Assembly (NCBI RefSeq): GCF_014845115.1
Contig: NZ_NKUI01000133.1
Coordinates: 1 to 38,762 of the forward strand
DNA from: Methylorubrum zatmanii
GTDB taxonomy: Bacteria > Pseudomonadota > Alphaproteobacteria > Rhizobiales > Beijerinckiaceae
Reading direction: 5' to 3'
Length of the DNA stretch: 38,762 nucleotides
The notes beneath the pieces are model-generated. The model saw nothing but the letters and a program-made list of their open reading frames with translations. It had not been told where the DNA came from and ran no database searches. Within the stretch, counting starts at the first letter, position 1. The number at the start of each line of letters is the position of its first letter. Both the position numbers and the translations under genes were made by a program. Below are positions 1-10,588 of this stretch, one piece after another.

Positions 1-187
1 CTAAAATCCTGCATAGCTCATGATAAGTACTATGATGCCATAGACAGAGCCGGACACCATCCCTTTTCCGGTGGCCAGATGGGAAGGCCCTCAGGCTTGG
101 AAACCTTGCCGTTTTGACAGGGGCGGTCGGCCTGTCCTACCCGCGAGTCTTATGCCGCGTCTCCGGAAGAGGCATCGGAGTGAATTC

Positions 188-637
188 ATGACCCTCGATA
201 CCGAGGTGATGTCCTTACGGCAGGTGCCGTTGTTCCGCGAAGTGGAGCCGTCGCGCCTCAAGCTGCTCGCTTTCACCAGCGAGCGGGTACATTTCGAGGC
301 GGGCCAAGTGTTCTTCGCTCGCGGAGAGGCGGCGGATGCGGCTTACCTCATCCTCGAAGGGGCCGCCGTCGTCTCGATCGACGGACCCTTCGGTCCGGTC
401 CGTCTCGCCTTGCTCGGGCCGAACGCGCTCGTCGGGGAGATGGGCATTCTCGCCGATCAGCCGCGCTCGGCCACCGTGGCCGCCGAGACCGCGACCACCG
501 CTCTCCGGATCGACCGCGACGTCTTCCTCGAATTGCTGGCGCAGTTTCCGCAGATCGGCATCGCCGTGATGCGCGATCTCGCCCTGCGTCTGGAGCAGAC
601 GAACCAGCGGCTCGCCGAGCGCACCGGAAACGCCTGA
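188..637 (+). CDS. Single-domain cyclic-nucleotide-binding (CRP-like) protein
   Basis: A 149-residue protein consisting of one cyclic-nucleotide-binding beta-roll domain (about residues 12-130). The phosphate-binding cassette GEMGILADQPRSATV is visible at residues 83-97, with the Glu (84) and Arg (93) that contact the cyclic nucleotide in this family, so ligand binding is plausible. There is no C-terminal helix-turn-helix, so it is not a complete CRP/FNR transcription factor. It could act as a sensor subunit or partner protein. The ATG at 188 is chosen because the domain starts soon after it and purine-rich GGAAGAGG and CGGAG lie upstream; a longer reading frame from 71 would add an Arg-rich tail of no family character. 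It converges with the next gene, with an 11-nt gap. Confidence 0.8.
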   Translation: MTLDTEVMSLRQVPLFREVEPSRLKLLAFTSERVHFEAGQVFFARGEAADAAYLILEGAAVVSIDGPFGPVRLALLGPNALVGEMGILADQPRSATVAAETATTALRIDRDVFLELLAQFPQIGIAVMRDLALRLEQTNQRLAERTGNA

Positions 638-651
638 AGGCCGACCCTTCA
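635..651. terminator. Short hairpin between two convergent genes
   Basis: TGAAGG (635-640) and CCTTCA (646-651) form a 6-bp stem with a 5-nt loop. It overlaps the stop codons of both convergent genes. No T-tract follows on either strand, so terminator activity is only a possibility. Confidence 0.3.
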
Positions 652-912
652 GCGGTATTTCCAACCCCATTCACCGTAGATCGGATAGCCACGCCGGCGC
701 GCCTCGTACTCGGCCCCCGGATCGTTACGGCGGTAGCCCTGGCGATAGGCATAGGGGCTCGGCTCGATATAGCCCGGATTCTGCAATTGCTGGCGCAGAT
801 CGCCGTCGCCCTCGCCGGACGACCCGGCGCCGCTGCCGATAGCCCAGGCGGGCACGGCCGACAGCAGCAAGGCGGCAATCGCGGCGGCCCTTCCGATCGT
901 CCTGCGCTCCAT
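649..912 (-). CDS. Small secreted hypothetical protein
   Basis: An 87-residue protein starting MERRTIGRAAAIAALLLSA, a typical Sec signal peptide with cleavage likely after PAWA (about residue 24). The mature part is short, polar and rich in Tyr, Gly and Arg (GYIEPSPYAYRQGYRR, then EYEARRRGYPIYGEWGWKYR). No domain is recognised. Start at 912 is preferred over the upstream in-frame start at 948, because the signal peptide begins exactly there. It is probably periplasmic. Function is unknown. Confidence 0.6.
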   Translation of the reverse strand: MERRTIGRAAAIAALLLSAVPAWAIGSGAGSSGEGDGDLRQQLQNPGYIEPSPYAYRQGYRRNDPGAEYEARRRGYPIYGEWGWKYR

Positions 913-1002
913 GTCAGGTCTCCGTGACTGCGTGACGCTCAACCTCAACGGCCTGCGCCGGTCACGGGTTGCAGGGGGGATCGCCCGTTCGGGGCCGCCG
1001 AT

Positions 1003-1446
1003 TCAGGCGGTCGGATAGGTGATGAATTCAAGGAGCGAACCGTCCGGATCCCGGAAGTAGACGCTGACGCCCGACCCGGCGGCGCCATTGCGCTCGACCG
1101 GGCCGAGTTCGACCGCCACGCCGTGGGCTTCGAGATGGGCAATCGCCTGCTCGATCGGGCCGGACCAGCGGAAGCAGAGGTCACTACCGCCCGGCATCAC
1201 CGGCTCCCGAGCCTGCGGCGTACCGATCTGGCCCGGGCCATGAACGTTGAGCTGCACTCCGCCGAACCGGAACGCCACTCCTTTCCCGACCGGAATCACT
1301 TCGGCCCGCAGGACGTCCCGGTAGAAGGCCGTCGAGCGCTCCCAGTCGGAAACATGGATGACGCAGTGATCGAGGTGGATCGCCGGAGACAGGAGCGCCG
1401 CCTCCGCACCGGCATCCGCGAGGAGCTGGGTCTCGGTCTCGGGCAT
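1003..1446 (-). CDS. VOC (glyoxalase/bleomycin-resistance fold) protein
   Basis: A 147-residue protein with a vicinal-oxygen-chelate fold. The first beta-alpha unit starts at HLDHCVIHVSDWERSTAFY and the last ends DPDGSLLEFITY, the usual VOC ends with a His near the first strand and a Glu in the last as candidate metal ligands. Families with this fold include glyoxalases, extradiol dioxygenases and antibiotic-binding proteins; the substrate cannot be told from sequence. The ATG at 1446 follows a GGAGAG ribosome-binding site about 6 nt upstream. The longer frame to 1581 adds a low-complexity tail and is rejected. Confidence 0.8.
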   Translation of the reverse strand: MPETETQLLADAGAEAALLSPAIHLDHCVIHVSDWERSTAFYRDVLRAEVIPVGKGVAFRFGGVQLNVHGPGQIGTPQAREPVMPGGSDLCFRWSGPIEQAIAHLEAHGVAVELGPVERNGAAGSGVSVYFRDPDGSLLEFITYPTA

Positions 1447-1717
1447 CCAGGCTCTCCATTTCCGGGGCTGCGACGGCTCAGATAACGCGCTCCGCAAGCC
1501 GGGCGAGGGATACGCCATCCGCTCGGCCCCTGAGAGGGCGGGAGGCGCCGTCGCGCAAGCGCCGCGCGGGCTCGCCGCCACGGCTTGGGCGGATGCGACG
1601 CGGCGACGTTCCTCGCTCGATGCGGCCTCGAAGTCACACCCGATCGGTGTCAGGGGGGGTAGTCATGGGCCAATGCGCAACTCGAACCCGCTCCCGCGAG
1701 CGACGACAGGAGCCTCC

Positions 1718-2386
1718 ATGGCAGCCCGCAAGACCGCCAGCACGACGACCCGCCGCCTGATGCTCGCGGCACTCTGTCTCGTGCCCCTGGCGGCCTGCAA
1801 ATCCTCGAAGCCCGGCCTGATGGCGGGGGCGGACGACGATGCGGCTTGGTATATCGGCACCATGCCCGACAAGCCCTTCGACGTGCCTCTCGTCGACAAG
1901 TCGCGCATCGACCCGAAATACCGCCGCCAGGAGGTCGCCTATACCGGCCCCGAGGCCCCCGGCACCATCGTGGTGGATATCGACAAGCGCCAGCTCGCCC
2001 TGGTGCAGGAGGGAGGCACCGCGATCCGGTACGGCGTCGGCGTCGGCAAGGCCGGCTTCTCGTGGAAGGGGGACGCCCGGATCGCCCGCAAGGGCGTGTG
2101 GCCGGATTGGAGCCCCACCACGACGATGGTCTCGCTTAACCCCGGCATCGAGCGCTCGCGCAAGGGCGGGATCGACAACCCACTCGGCGCCCGCGCCCTC
2201 TATCTCTACCAGGGCAACCGCGACACCCTGTTCCGCATCCACGGCACCAACGAGCCCTGGAGCATCGGCGAACAGATGTCGTCGGGCTGCGTGCGCATGC
2301 TCAACGAGGATATCGTCGATCTCTACGAGCGCGTACCGGTGGGTACGCGGGTGATCGTGAAGCGCAGCGGCGCCTATCGCGCGTGA
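1718..2386 (+). CDS. L,D-transpeptidase (YkuD domain) lipoprotein
   Basis: A 222-residue lipoprotein of the ErfK/YbiS/YcfS/YnhG group. A short Arg-rich N-terminus and hydrophobic core end in the lipobox LAAC, giving lipidated Cys27. The YkuD catalytic domain spans about residues 80-215, with the active-site signature HGTNEPWSIG followed by SSGCVRM: His175 and nucleophile Cys191. Such enzymes form 3-3 peptidoglycan cross-links or attach proteins to the wall, acting in the periplasm on tetrapeptide stems. The start at 1718 is supported by AGGAG at 1708-1712 and by the signal peptide; an in-frame ATG at 1673 has no such support. It appears to be a single-gene unit. Confidence 0.92.
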   Translation: MAARKTASTTTRRLMLAALCLVPLAACKSSKPGLMAGADDDAAWYIGTMPDKPFDVPLVDKSRIDPKYRRQEVAYTGPEAPGTIVVDIDKRQLALVQEGGTAIRYGVGVGKAGFSWKGDARIARKGVWPDWSPTTTMVSLNPGIERSRKGGIDNPLGARALYLYQGNRDTLFRIHGTNEPWSIGEQMSSGCVRMLNEDIVDLYERVPVGTRVIVKRSGAYRA

Positions 2387-2402
2387 ACCCGCACCACGTC
2401 CC

Positions 2403-2428
2403 GGAACCTTTCACCCCCTTGGAGCGTC
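2403..2428 (+). promoter_or_regulatory. Possible general-stress (EcfG-type) promoter
   Basis: GGAAC at 2403-2407, a 17-nt spacer and CGTC at 2425-2428 closely resemble the alphaproteobacterial EcfG consensus GGAAC-N16/17-CGTT, with one mismatch. It ends 52 nt before the start of the small membrane protein gene at 2481. This is a motif match by eye only. Confidence 0.3.
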
Positions 2429-2480
2429 CCTGTCCCGCGACCAAGCTTGGCCGCGGGAACTCCGTCATACAAGCGCGCCG

Positions 2481-2633
2481 ATGACCATCACCGTGTCGAA
2501 CCTCCAGCCGATCATCGCAATCCTGGCTGGTGTCCTGATCCTGATCGCGCCACGGCTGCTCAACTACATCGTGGCGATCTATCTCATCGTGGTCGGATTG
2601 ATCGGTCTGGGCCTCCTGCGCCATCTGTCTTGA
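2481..2633 (+). CDS. DUF3096-type small membrane protein
   Basis: A 50-residue protein, almost entirely hydrophobic, with two predicted membrane helices (about residues 9-23 and 28-46) joined by the short turn APRLLN. The sequence MTITVSNLQPIIAILAGVL and the motif LNYIVAIYLIVVGLIGL match what is known of the DUF3096 family of very short inner-membrane proteins, whose role is unknown. No strong ribosome-binding site precedes the ATG. A stress-type promoter motif lies 52-78 nt upstream, so stress induction is possible. It stands alone between the L,D-transpeptidase gene and ppdK. Confidence 0.75.
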   Translation: MTITVSNLQPIIAILAGVLILIAPRLLNYIVAIYLIVVGLIGLGLLRHLS

Positions 2634-2811
2634 GACGCTCGGAGCGCAGCCAAAGGTTGGGGAAGGCGGCAGGCGAGGCCGGGCGACGTGCGCGGGGCGC
2701 CCTGTGGACGTCGCCATGAACGGTACGATTCGCCCTTCGGCGAGTATCGACGGGACATATCCCTTCCCTTTCACAGGGCTCGCCCCAGCCTCTGACAGAG
2801 CAGCTACATCG

Positions 2812-2832
2812 TCACTCCTCGCGGTGGAGTGA
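2812..2832. other. Inverted repeat upstream of ppdK
   Basis: TCACTCC (2812-2818) and GGAGTGA (2826-2832) are perfect inverted arms 7 nt apart, about 90 nt before the ppdK start. It could be an operator for a dimeric regulator or an RNA hairpin in the leader. Apart from this, the 289-nt gap before ppdK holds nothing I recognise. Confidence 0.35.
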
Positions 2833-2922
2833 TGCGAAGCTTTCCTTGCACTGCGACATGAGATGCGCCACGCCCGCGGGGAACGGCGCTCAGGTCGCCA
2901 TATCCGTCCAGCGGAGAGACTG

Positions 2923-5589
<2,667 letters not shown>

Positions 5590-5600
5590 AAGCTCGAAAA

Positions 5601-5630
5601 CCCTCTCGCGGGTATAGACCTGCGGGAGGG
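5601..5630 (+). terminator. Hairpin after ppdK
   Basis: A 13-bp stem (5601-5613 with 5618-5630, including two G-U pairs) with a 4-nt loop ATAG starts 12 nt after the ppdK stop. There is no clear T-run after it, so it may be a weak intrinsic terminator or a 3'-end stabiliser. Confidence 0.5.
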
Positions 5631-5765
5631 CTGCGAAGCGTCGCAATAAATTTGCGGATGTGGGGCTGAACCCGTGTCACGCGGGCACGTTACCTGCTAG
5701 CGGAGGACCGATACGCGGCGCGCGCCATCGGTCCTTCGCCCAGGGCAGCCGCGGGACGTCCAGCC

Positions 5766-6023
5766 ATGTCGAATCCCGACTCCCCGACCGCCATCCTCGA
5801 TCATCGCGCCGTCATTTCCGGCCATCGGGCGATGCAAGTCGCCTATTTCTGGATCCTCTCGGCGATGGCCGCGGCGGCCGGCATCGTCGGGTTGGTCTAC
5901 CTCGAATCCAACCGCAACGAGCGCGAAGCGGGCCGGATGATCGTCGCCTCTCAGGGCAACGCCGCCTATGCGGCAATCCTGGTCAACGGCTTGGCGCAGC
6001 GGCACGGCCGCCCGACGCCTTAA
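5766..6023 (+). CDS. Small single-span membrane protein
   Basis: An 85-residue protein with a polar N-terminus, one membrane helix at about residues 26-47 (AYFWILSAMAAAAGIVGLVY) and a polar tail. No family is recognised. The start codon at 5766 has only a weak ribosome-binding site. The next gene on the same strand starts about 100 nt later, so co-transcription is possible but not shown. Confidence 0.5.
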   Translation: MSNPDSPTAILDHRAVISGHRAMQVAYFWILSAMAAAAGIVGLVYLESNRNEREAGRMIVASQGNAAYAAILVNGLAQRHGRPTP

Positions 6024-6122
6024 CCGTCCGGCAACCACGTTCGCGATTAAACTCCGTCTTATGAGGCACGGTCCCCTTGCGATCCGCTAGGCTTGGGGCT
6101 CCCGGCCGCTCGTGAGCATGGG

Positions 6123-7040
6123 GTGTCGGCGTTGCGTGCGAGACGCGTTCGAGGCTTAGGGCTCGGCCCCCGCTGGATCGTCTCGGCGGTCGTACCGTGG
6201 ATGCTGGCCAGCGGCCTGCTGGTTTCCTTCACGGCAACGGCGGGAACGGACGCGACTCTGCGGCCCGAATTGCTGTCGCAGCGGGATGTCGCCACCACCG
6301 GAGCGCTCGTTTCGTCCACCGGTTGGAACCCGGACGTGATCGATGCCGGCTTCGTGGCGGTGCCGGGCTCGGCGCACGAGGTCGAGGCGGGGGAGGACGG
6401 GCTTCCGTCGCTGGCCGATTCGGACGGTGCCACGCCCGCGACGCCCCGCGCCGTCGCCCTCTCCTCGGTGACCCCGGCCCCGGCGGACGCGACCCCCGTC
6501 GAGGTCGCCGCCGCGAACCTCGTCTTGCCGGGCTTCTCCGCCCGCCTCGACCGGGCGCCCTCCGTGCTGGACCCGCAGATGTCCACGCCCGAGGCCAAGT
6601 CCCACTACGCCGACCTGATCAATCCGGAGGCGATGGACCGCGAGCAGCGCTGCCTCGCCGAGGCCGTCTATTTCGAGGCGCGCAGTGAGCCGGAAGAGGG
6701 CCAGGCGGCGGTCGCGCAGGTGGTGCTCAACCGCGTCAAGAGCGGTTTGTACCCCTCGTCCGTCTGCGGTGTCGTCTACCAGAACCGTCACCGCTTCATG
6801 GGCTGCCAGTTCTCCTTCGCCTGCGAGGGCAAGTCGCTGCGCATCACCGACGCGGAATCCTGGCGCAGCGCCACCCGCGTCGCCAGCGCGGTGATCGAGG
6901 GCCGCACCTATGTCAGCGAGGTCGGCGGTGCGACCCACTACCACGCCGATTACGTGCGCCCCGGCTGGTCGCGCCGGCTGAAGCGCAAGGACATGATCGG
7001 CCGGCACATCTTCTACCAACTGAAGCCGAACCAGACCTGA
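6123..7040 (+). CDS. SleB-type cell wall hydrolase
   Basis: A 305-residue exported protein. A basic N-terminus (RARRVRGLGLGPR) leads into a hydrophobic segment (WIVSAVVPWMLASGLLVSF), then an Ala/Pro/Thr-rich linker of about 120 residues. The C-terminal Hydrolase_2/SleB domain runs from about 170 to 300, with RCLAEAVYFEARSEPEEGQ, AQVVLNRV and GATHYHADYVRPGW. The Glu in the AEAVYFEAR helix is the likely catalytic acid of this lysozyme-like fold. Proteins of this family cleave the peptidoglycan glycan backbone; here outside spores, probably for wall remodelling. There is no ATG: GTG at 6123 fits the signal sequence best, TTG at 6093 is the alternative. Confidence 0.85.
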   Translation: MSALRARRVRGLGLGPRWIVSAVVPWMLASGLLVSFTATAGTDATLRPELLSQRDVATTGALVSSTGWNPDVIDAGFVAVPGSAHEVEAGEDGLPSLADSDGATPATPRAVALSSVTPAPADATPVEVAAANLVLPGFSARLDRAPSVLDPQMSTPEAKSHYADLINPEAMDREQRCLAEAVYFEARSEPEEGQAAVAQVVLNRVKSGLYPSSVCGVVYQNRHRFMGCQFSFACEGKSLRITDAESWRSATRVASAVIEGRTYVSEVGGATHYHADYVRPGWSRRLKRKDMIGRHIFYQLKPNQT

Positions 7041-7372
7041 TCCGGCCCCTCTCGCGTCATGGCATGGCGCGGCAAAGCAATCCAGGGCGCCGCTCTCTCC
7101 GGAAATGGCGCGCCGTTGGATCGCTTCGCCGATGCTTGCGATGACGAGGGCGGCGATACGGGCATCGCTTCCGGCTTCGATGCCCGCCGCGTCTCCCATG
7201 AAAGTCCCTCTGCACCGGCAGAAATAGAGGCGCACACCCGGGCTCGGGAGTTTTCTGAGCTGCACTAAGCAGGCGTTAAGCCGACTCGTCGAAATTTCGG
7301 CATCGGCTGCGAGGGACGTCGCAGACCGACCCGCAGCAGCGGGACCGAGACGACACGAGAGGCAGTTTGCGT
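7041..7372. other. 332-nt intergenic region with a large inverted repeat
   Basis: Between the hydrolase gene and the gene at 7373. It holds the inverted repeat at 7055-7146 listed separately. The 69-codon frame at 7059-7268 runs straight through that repeat and has no ribosome-binding site, so it is not taken as a gene. In the remaining part I see no gene; the promoter of the 7373 gene should lie there. Confidence 0.5.
7055..7146. repeat. Long imperfect palindrome, probable dispersed intergenic element
   Basis: The left arm begins CGTCATGGCATGG and continues GGCAAAGCAATCCA; the right arm is its imperfect complement ending GATGCTTGCGATGACG. The arms are about 38 nt with a 12-18 nt centre. The ends CGTCAT...ATGACG and the AAGCAATCCA / TGGATCGCTT core are typical of small palindromic elements scattered between genes. 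A half-copy of the same end (CGTCATCGCGAGGCGAAG) occurs at 18931-18948. Confidence 0.55.
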
Positions 7373-7753
7373 ATGCGTAGCGTTGCGGACAACGTCATTC
7401 CTTTCCGCCGGCCCGCCCCGACCCCGACCCTCACCCGCGATGGCGGCCGCAGCCGGTCCCGGGCGGACCAGCGCAGCCTGATGGATGCCGTCTATGCCAC
7501 CGGGTCGATTCCCGTCGCGGCCGGCGATCGCGAGACCAAGCTGATCGCCTCGCGGCTTCAGGTCTATGGCTTCCTCACCATCGAGGAGATGGACGAGGAC
7601 GGCACCCTGCGCCGCCTGCGCCCATCGGAGGCGATCCGCGCCCGCTCCGAGCGGCCGTGGCGCCTGTCCAAGGCGAGCTACGGCGCCGGCCTCTCGGTCA
7701 CCATTCCGACGGTGGACGACTTCCTGTTCGAGCCGGCCGGCCTGCCGGCCTGA
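7373..7753 (+). CDS. Hypothetical protein
   Basis: A 126-residue soluble protein not recognised as a known family. The first 40 residues are Arg/Pro-rich and disordered-looking (VIPFRRPAPTPTLTRDGGR). The rest looks folded: RETKLIASRLQVYGFLTIEEM, then acidic and basic stretches ending DDFLFEPAG. No signal peptide or membrane segment is present. The ATG at 7373 has GAGAGG upstream; the reading frame opens two codons earlier at a TTG. Spacing to the next gene is 71 nt. Confidence 0.55.
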   Translation: MRSVADNVIPFRRPAPTPTLTRDGGRSRSRADQRSLMDAVYATGSIPVAAGDRETKLIASRLQVYGFLTIEEMDEDGTLRRLRPSEAIRARSERPWRLSKASYGAGLSVTIPTVDDFLFEPAGLPA

Positions 7754-7824
7754 GCCCGGCCCGCGCGATCCGAAATATCGACCGAAGTCAGCATCTGCGT
7801 TGACCCGGTGCTCGGACGCTCCGT

Positions 7825-8202
7825 ATGAGCTTGACCATGCGCGAGCGCCCGCACCGATCCGTGCCCGGCCGCGCGATCATCGGGGTGATCGCGCTCTACG
7901 CGCTCGTGCTCCAGGCTTTCCTGACGGTCGTGGCACCGACGATGCCGCGCTTCGAGGGCGGCGTGATCTGCGCGGAGCACGAGGCTCCGGCCCCCTCCGA
8001 CAACGACCGGCACCTCGATTGCCACCATGCCTGCTGCACGCAGGTCCAGGCCGTGGCCCTGCCGGCTCCGGATGCCGACGGCTTCCTGCCGGCGATCTGG
8101 CCGCCACGAACCACCCCCCTTACCCGCCGCGAAGCGGGGACAGGCAATGCCCGCGCGCCGCCCGATCAGGGCATCAGCCCCCGAGGTCCGCCCGCAACGT
8201 GA
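7825..8202 (+). CDS. DUF2946-like membrane-anchored protein
   Basis: A 125-residue protein with one N-terminal membrane helix or signal anchor (IIGVIALYALVLQAFLTVV, about residues 18-36). A short His/Cys-rich patch follows: ICAEH, then HLDCHHACCTQ at about residues 67-77. The tail is Pro/Arg-rich. The layout of hydrophobic N-terminus, small spacer and clustered His/Cys resembles the DUF2946 family, found in proteobacteria beside metal- and especially copper-related TonB receptors. The Cys/His patch looks able to bind a soft metal. It lies 39 nt before a TonB-dependent receptor gene on the same strand, probably in one operon. Start at 7825; an internal ATG at 7837 is possible. Confidence 0.6.
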   Translation: MSLTMRERPHRSVPGRAIIGVIALYALVLQAFLTVVAPTMPRFEGGVICAEHEAPAPSDNDRHLDCHHACCTQVQAVALPAPDADGFLPAIWPPRTTPLTRREAGTGNARAPPDQGISPRGPPAT

Positions 8203-8241
8203 GCCGATCCCCTCGATCCCTCACATGCGGACCTTGCCTCC

Positions 8242-10584
8242 ATGTCATCCCCCGTCCCGGCCCGCGCCGCACGTCGCGCCGCCGCTTGGCTCGTCGCCGT
8301 TCCTCCTCTCGTCCTGTCCGTGCCCGATCCAGCCCGGTCCGCCAGCGAGAGCGTGACCCTGGAAGAACTCGCCGTGACCGGCGCGGCCAACGGCCGAAAC
8401 CAGTCCCCGGCGACCTCCGGCACGCCGGGCTTCGGCGTCGCCGCACCGCCCGGCTCGGCACCGCTGGTGATCGAGCACCCGAGGGGTGAGGTCGCCACGG
8501 CGGTCGGGCGCGAGGGCACCATCGCCAACCGCCCCGCCACCAGCATCGGCACGGTGCTGCTCGACAGTCCCGGCGTGACGCTCCGCCAGGGCAATGGTGG
8601 GCGCGACGTCGTGATCTCGATTCGCGGCAACAACGCCCGCGCCACCGGCGTGACCCGCAACATGGTGGTGCTGGAGGACGGCTTCTCCGTCACCCAGCCC
8701 GACGGCGCCTCGCGCTTCGATCTGGTCGATCCGCGCGCCTATTCCCGCATCGACGTGTTCCGGGGGCCGCAATCGGCCCTGTTCGGCAACTACGCCACGG
8801 GCGGCGCGCTGGCCTTCCGCACGCGCACCGGCCGGGAGATCGACGGCTACGAGATCGGGGTCGATGCCGGCAGCTTCGGCTATCTCAGCCACTACTACAG
8901 CGTGGGCGGCGCGAGCGGTCCGTTCGAGCTGAGCCTGTTCGCCAGCGACGTGCGCGCCAACGGCTATCAGGACCATTCCTCCTACGACACGCAGACCGTC
9001 AACCTGCTGGCGAGCTACACGCCGACGCCGGACAATCGCTTCACGCTCAAAGTGATCCACAATCAGGTCACCGCGAACATCCCCGCCCGCGCGTCACTCG
9101 ATCAGTTCCGCATCAACCCGTACCAGCGCGGCTGCGCTGCGGCGGCGACGGCAGCGCCTGGTTGCACCACCTTCAATCTGTTGGTGAACGGCGCCTTCGG
9201 CACGCGGGTGCCGGTGACGGCGACGGAGGGCGATTTCCGCCGCAACGATCTGCGCACCATCATCGGAGGGCGTTGGGAGCATGACATCGACGCGCAGACG
9301 ACATGGCGCGTGCAGGTGGGCTTCGACGAGCGCAACTACAATCAGCCGTTCTACAACACCTCGGGCCGGGGCAGCCTGCCGTCCTATAACGTCCAGACCG
9401 ACCTGACCCGGCGTGGAGAACTGTTCGGCCTGCCGGCGGTCGGCTACGCCGCCCTCGCCTACAACGTGGTCGACATCACCGCCTCGGTCTTCAACCGCGC
9501 GCCCTATGGCGGCGCCCGGCTCGGCGCGCTCAGCGGGCTGCAGGACGCCCTGCAATCCAACCTCGGCGGGCGGGCACGGCTCGAACTCGAACTCGCGCCG
9601 CAATGGACCGCGGTGGCCGGTCTCAGTGCCGAGGAAACCGGCATCGTCGGGCGCAACCGCACCTTTGACACGAACGCCGCCGGCACGACCTCGACGCTGG
9701 CGCGGGCCGACCGCAGCTTCTTCAACGTCGCGCCCGAACTCGCCCTCATCTACCGGCCGGATCCGGACTGGGCCCTGCGCGGCCGCGTCGCCACCGGCTA
9801 CTCGACGCCGTCCTTCTCCAGCATGTTCGTGACCCCGGCCGGCCTTCCCGGCAATAACGGCGACCTGAAGACCCAGGAGAATCTGGGATTCGATCTCGGC
9901 GCAGACGTCATCCCGTTCGAGGGCCTGAAGCTCAGCGTCACCGGCTTCTACGAGTTCTTCCGCAACGAGCTCGTCACGCAATCGCCGGGGGCGGGCCTGC
10001 TCAACTACACCTTCAACGCGCCGGCCTCGGAGCATCGCGGCATCGAAGTCGGGGCCAATTGGATGTTCGCGCCGGGCTGGCAGGGGGTGCTTGCCTATAC
10101 CTTCGACGATCAGGTCTACACCGATTACGTCGAGCAGATCAGTGCCGGCAGCCTCACCGCACGCTTCGACCGGGCCGGCAACCGTATCCCCGGCGTGCCC
10201 ACTCACCAAGTGCTGGCGCGCGTGGGCTACGACGTGCCGGCAGGTCCGCTCGCCGGCCTCGGCGGCTTCGCCGAGGTGGTGGCGCAGGACGGCTACTATG
10301 TCGACAACGCCAACTTCCTGAAGGTGCCGGGCTTCGCGATCCTTAATCTGAACGTCCACTATTCGGCCCTGCTGCCGAACGGCTACGCCAAGCGCATCGA
10401 CCTCTACGGTGAGGTCCGCAACGTGCTCGACACGGCCTATGTCAGCTCGGCCAATCCGCTGGCGAACACGCTCAATACCGCGACCGGTGCACAGAACGGC
10501 CGCGCCGTGCTGGCGAACACGACAGGCTCGATCTTCGCCGGCCCGCCGCGCACCTTCGTGGCGGGGATGAAGCTGTCGTTCTGA
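8242..10584 (+). CDS. TonB-dependent outer membrane receptor, substrate unknown
   Basis: A 780-residue outer-membrane receptor with a Sec signal peptide (cleavage near residue 33, PARSAS). The plug domain is at about residues 85-195, seen in GTVLLDSPGVTLRQGNGGR, ISIRGNNAR, IDVFRGPQSALFGNYATGGALAF. A beta-barrel of about 580 residues follows, ending with the aromatic C-terminal residue Phe (GMKLSF) used by the Bam machine. Such receptors import scarce ligands using TonB-ExbBD energy. The ligand cannot be read from sequence. The DUF2946-like gene just upstream hints at a metal or metal complex, perhaps copper. It is not the B12 receptor, which lies at 14332-16275. It ends 4 nt from the convergent gene at 10589. 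Confidence 0.88.
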   Translation: MSSPVPARAARRAAAWLVAVPPLVLSVPDPARSASESVTLEELAVTGAANGRNQSPATSGTPGFGVAAPPGSAPLVIEHPRGEVATAVGREGTIANRPATSIGTVLLDSPGVTLRQGNGGRDVVISIRGNNARATGVTRNMVVLEDGFSVTQPDGASRFDLVDPRAYSRIDVFRGPQSALFGNYATGGALAFRTRTGREIDGYEIGVDAGSFGYLSHYYSVGGASGPFELSLFASDVRANGYQDHSSYDTQTVNLLASYTPTPDNRFTLKVIHNQVTANIPARASLDQFRINPYQRGCAAAATAAPGCTTFNLLVNGAFGTRVPVTATEGDFRRNDLRTIIGGRWEHDIDAQTTWRVQVGFDERNYNQPFYNTSGRGSLPSYNVQTDLTRRGELFGLPAVGYAALAYNVVDITASVFNRAPYGGARLGALSGLQDALQSNLGGRARLELELAPQWTAVAGLSAEETGIVGRNRTFDTNAAGTTSTLARADRSFFNVAPELALIYRPDPDWALRGRVATGYSTPSFSSMFVTPAGLPGNNGDLKTQENLGFDLGADVIPFEGLKLSVTGFYEFFRNELVTQSPGAGLLNYTFNAPASEHRGIEVGANWMFAPGWQGVLAYTFDDQVYTDYVEQISAGSLTARFDRAGNRIPGVPTHQVLARVGYDVPAGPLAGLGGFAEVVAQDGYYVDNANFLKVPGFAILNLNVHYSALLPNGYAKRIDLYGEVRNVLDTAYVSSANPLANTLNTATGAQNGRAVLANTTGSIFAGPPRTFVAGMKLSF

Positions 10585-10588
10585 GCGG

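Noticed and set aside
1..187. Possible gene at the left edge of the window
   Set aside because: No convincing frame; probably the upstream region of the cyclic-nucleotide-binding protein gene.
7059..7268. 69-codon frame after the cell-wall hydrolase gene
   Set aside because: It runs through the palindromic repeat, lacks a ribosome-binding site and has no family character.
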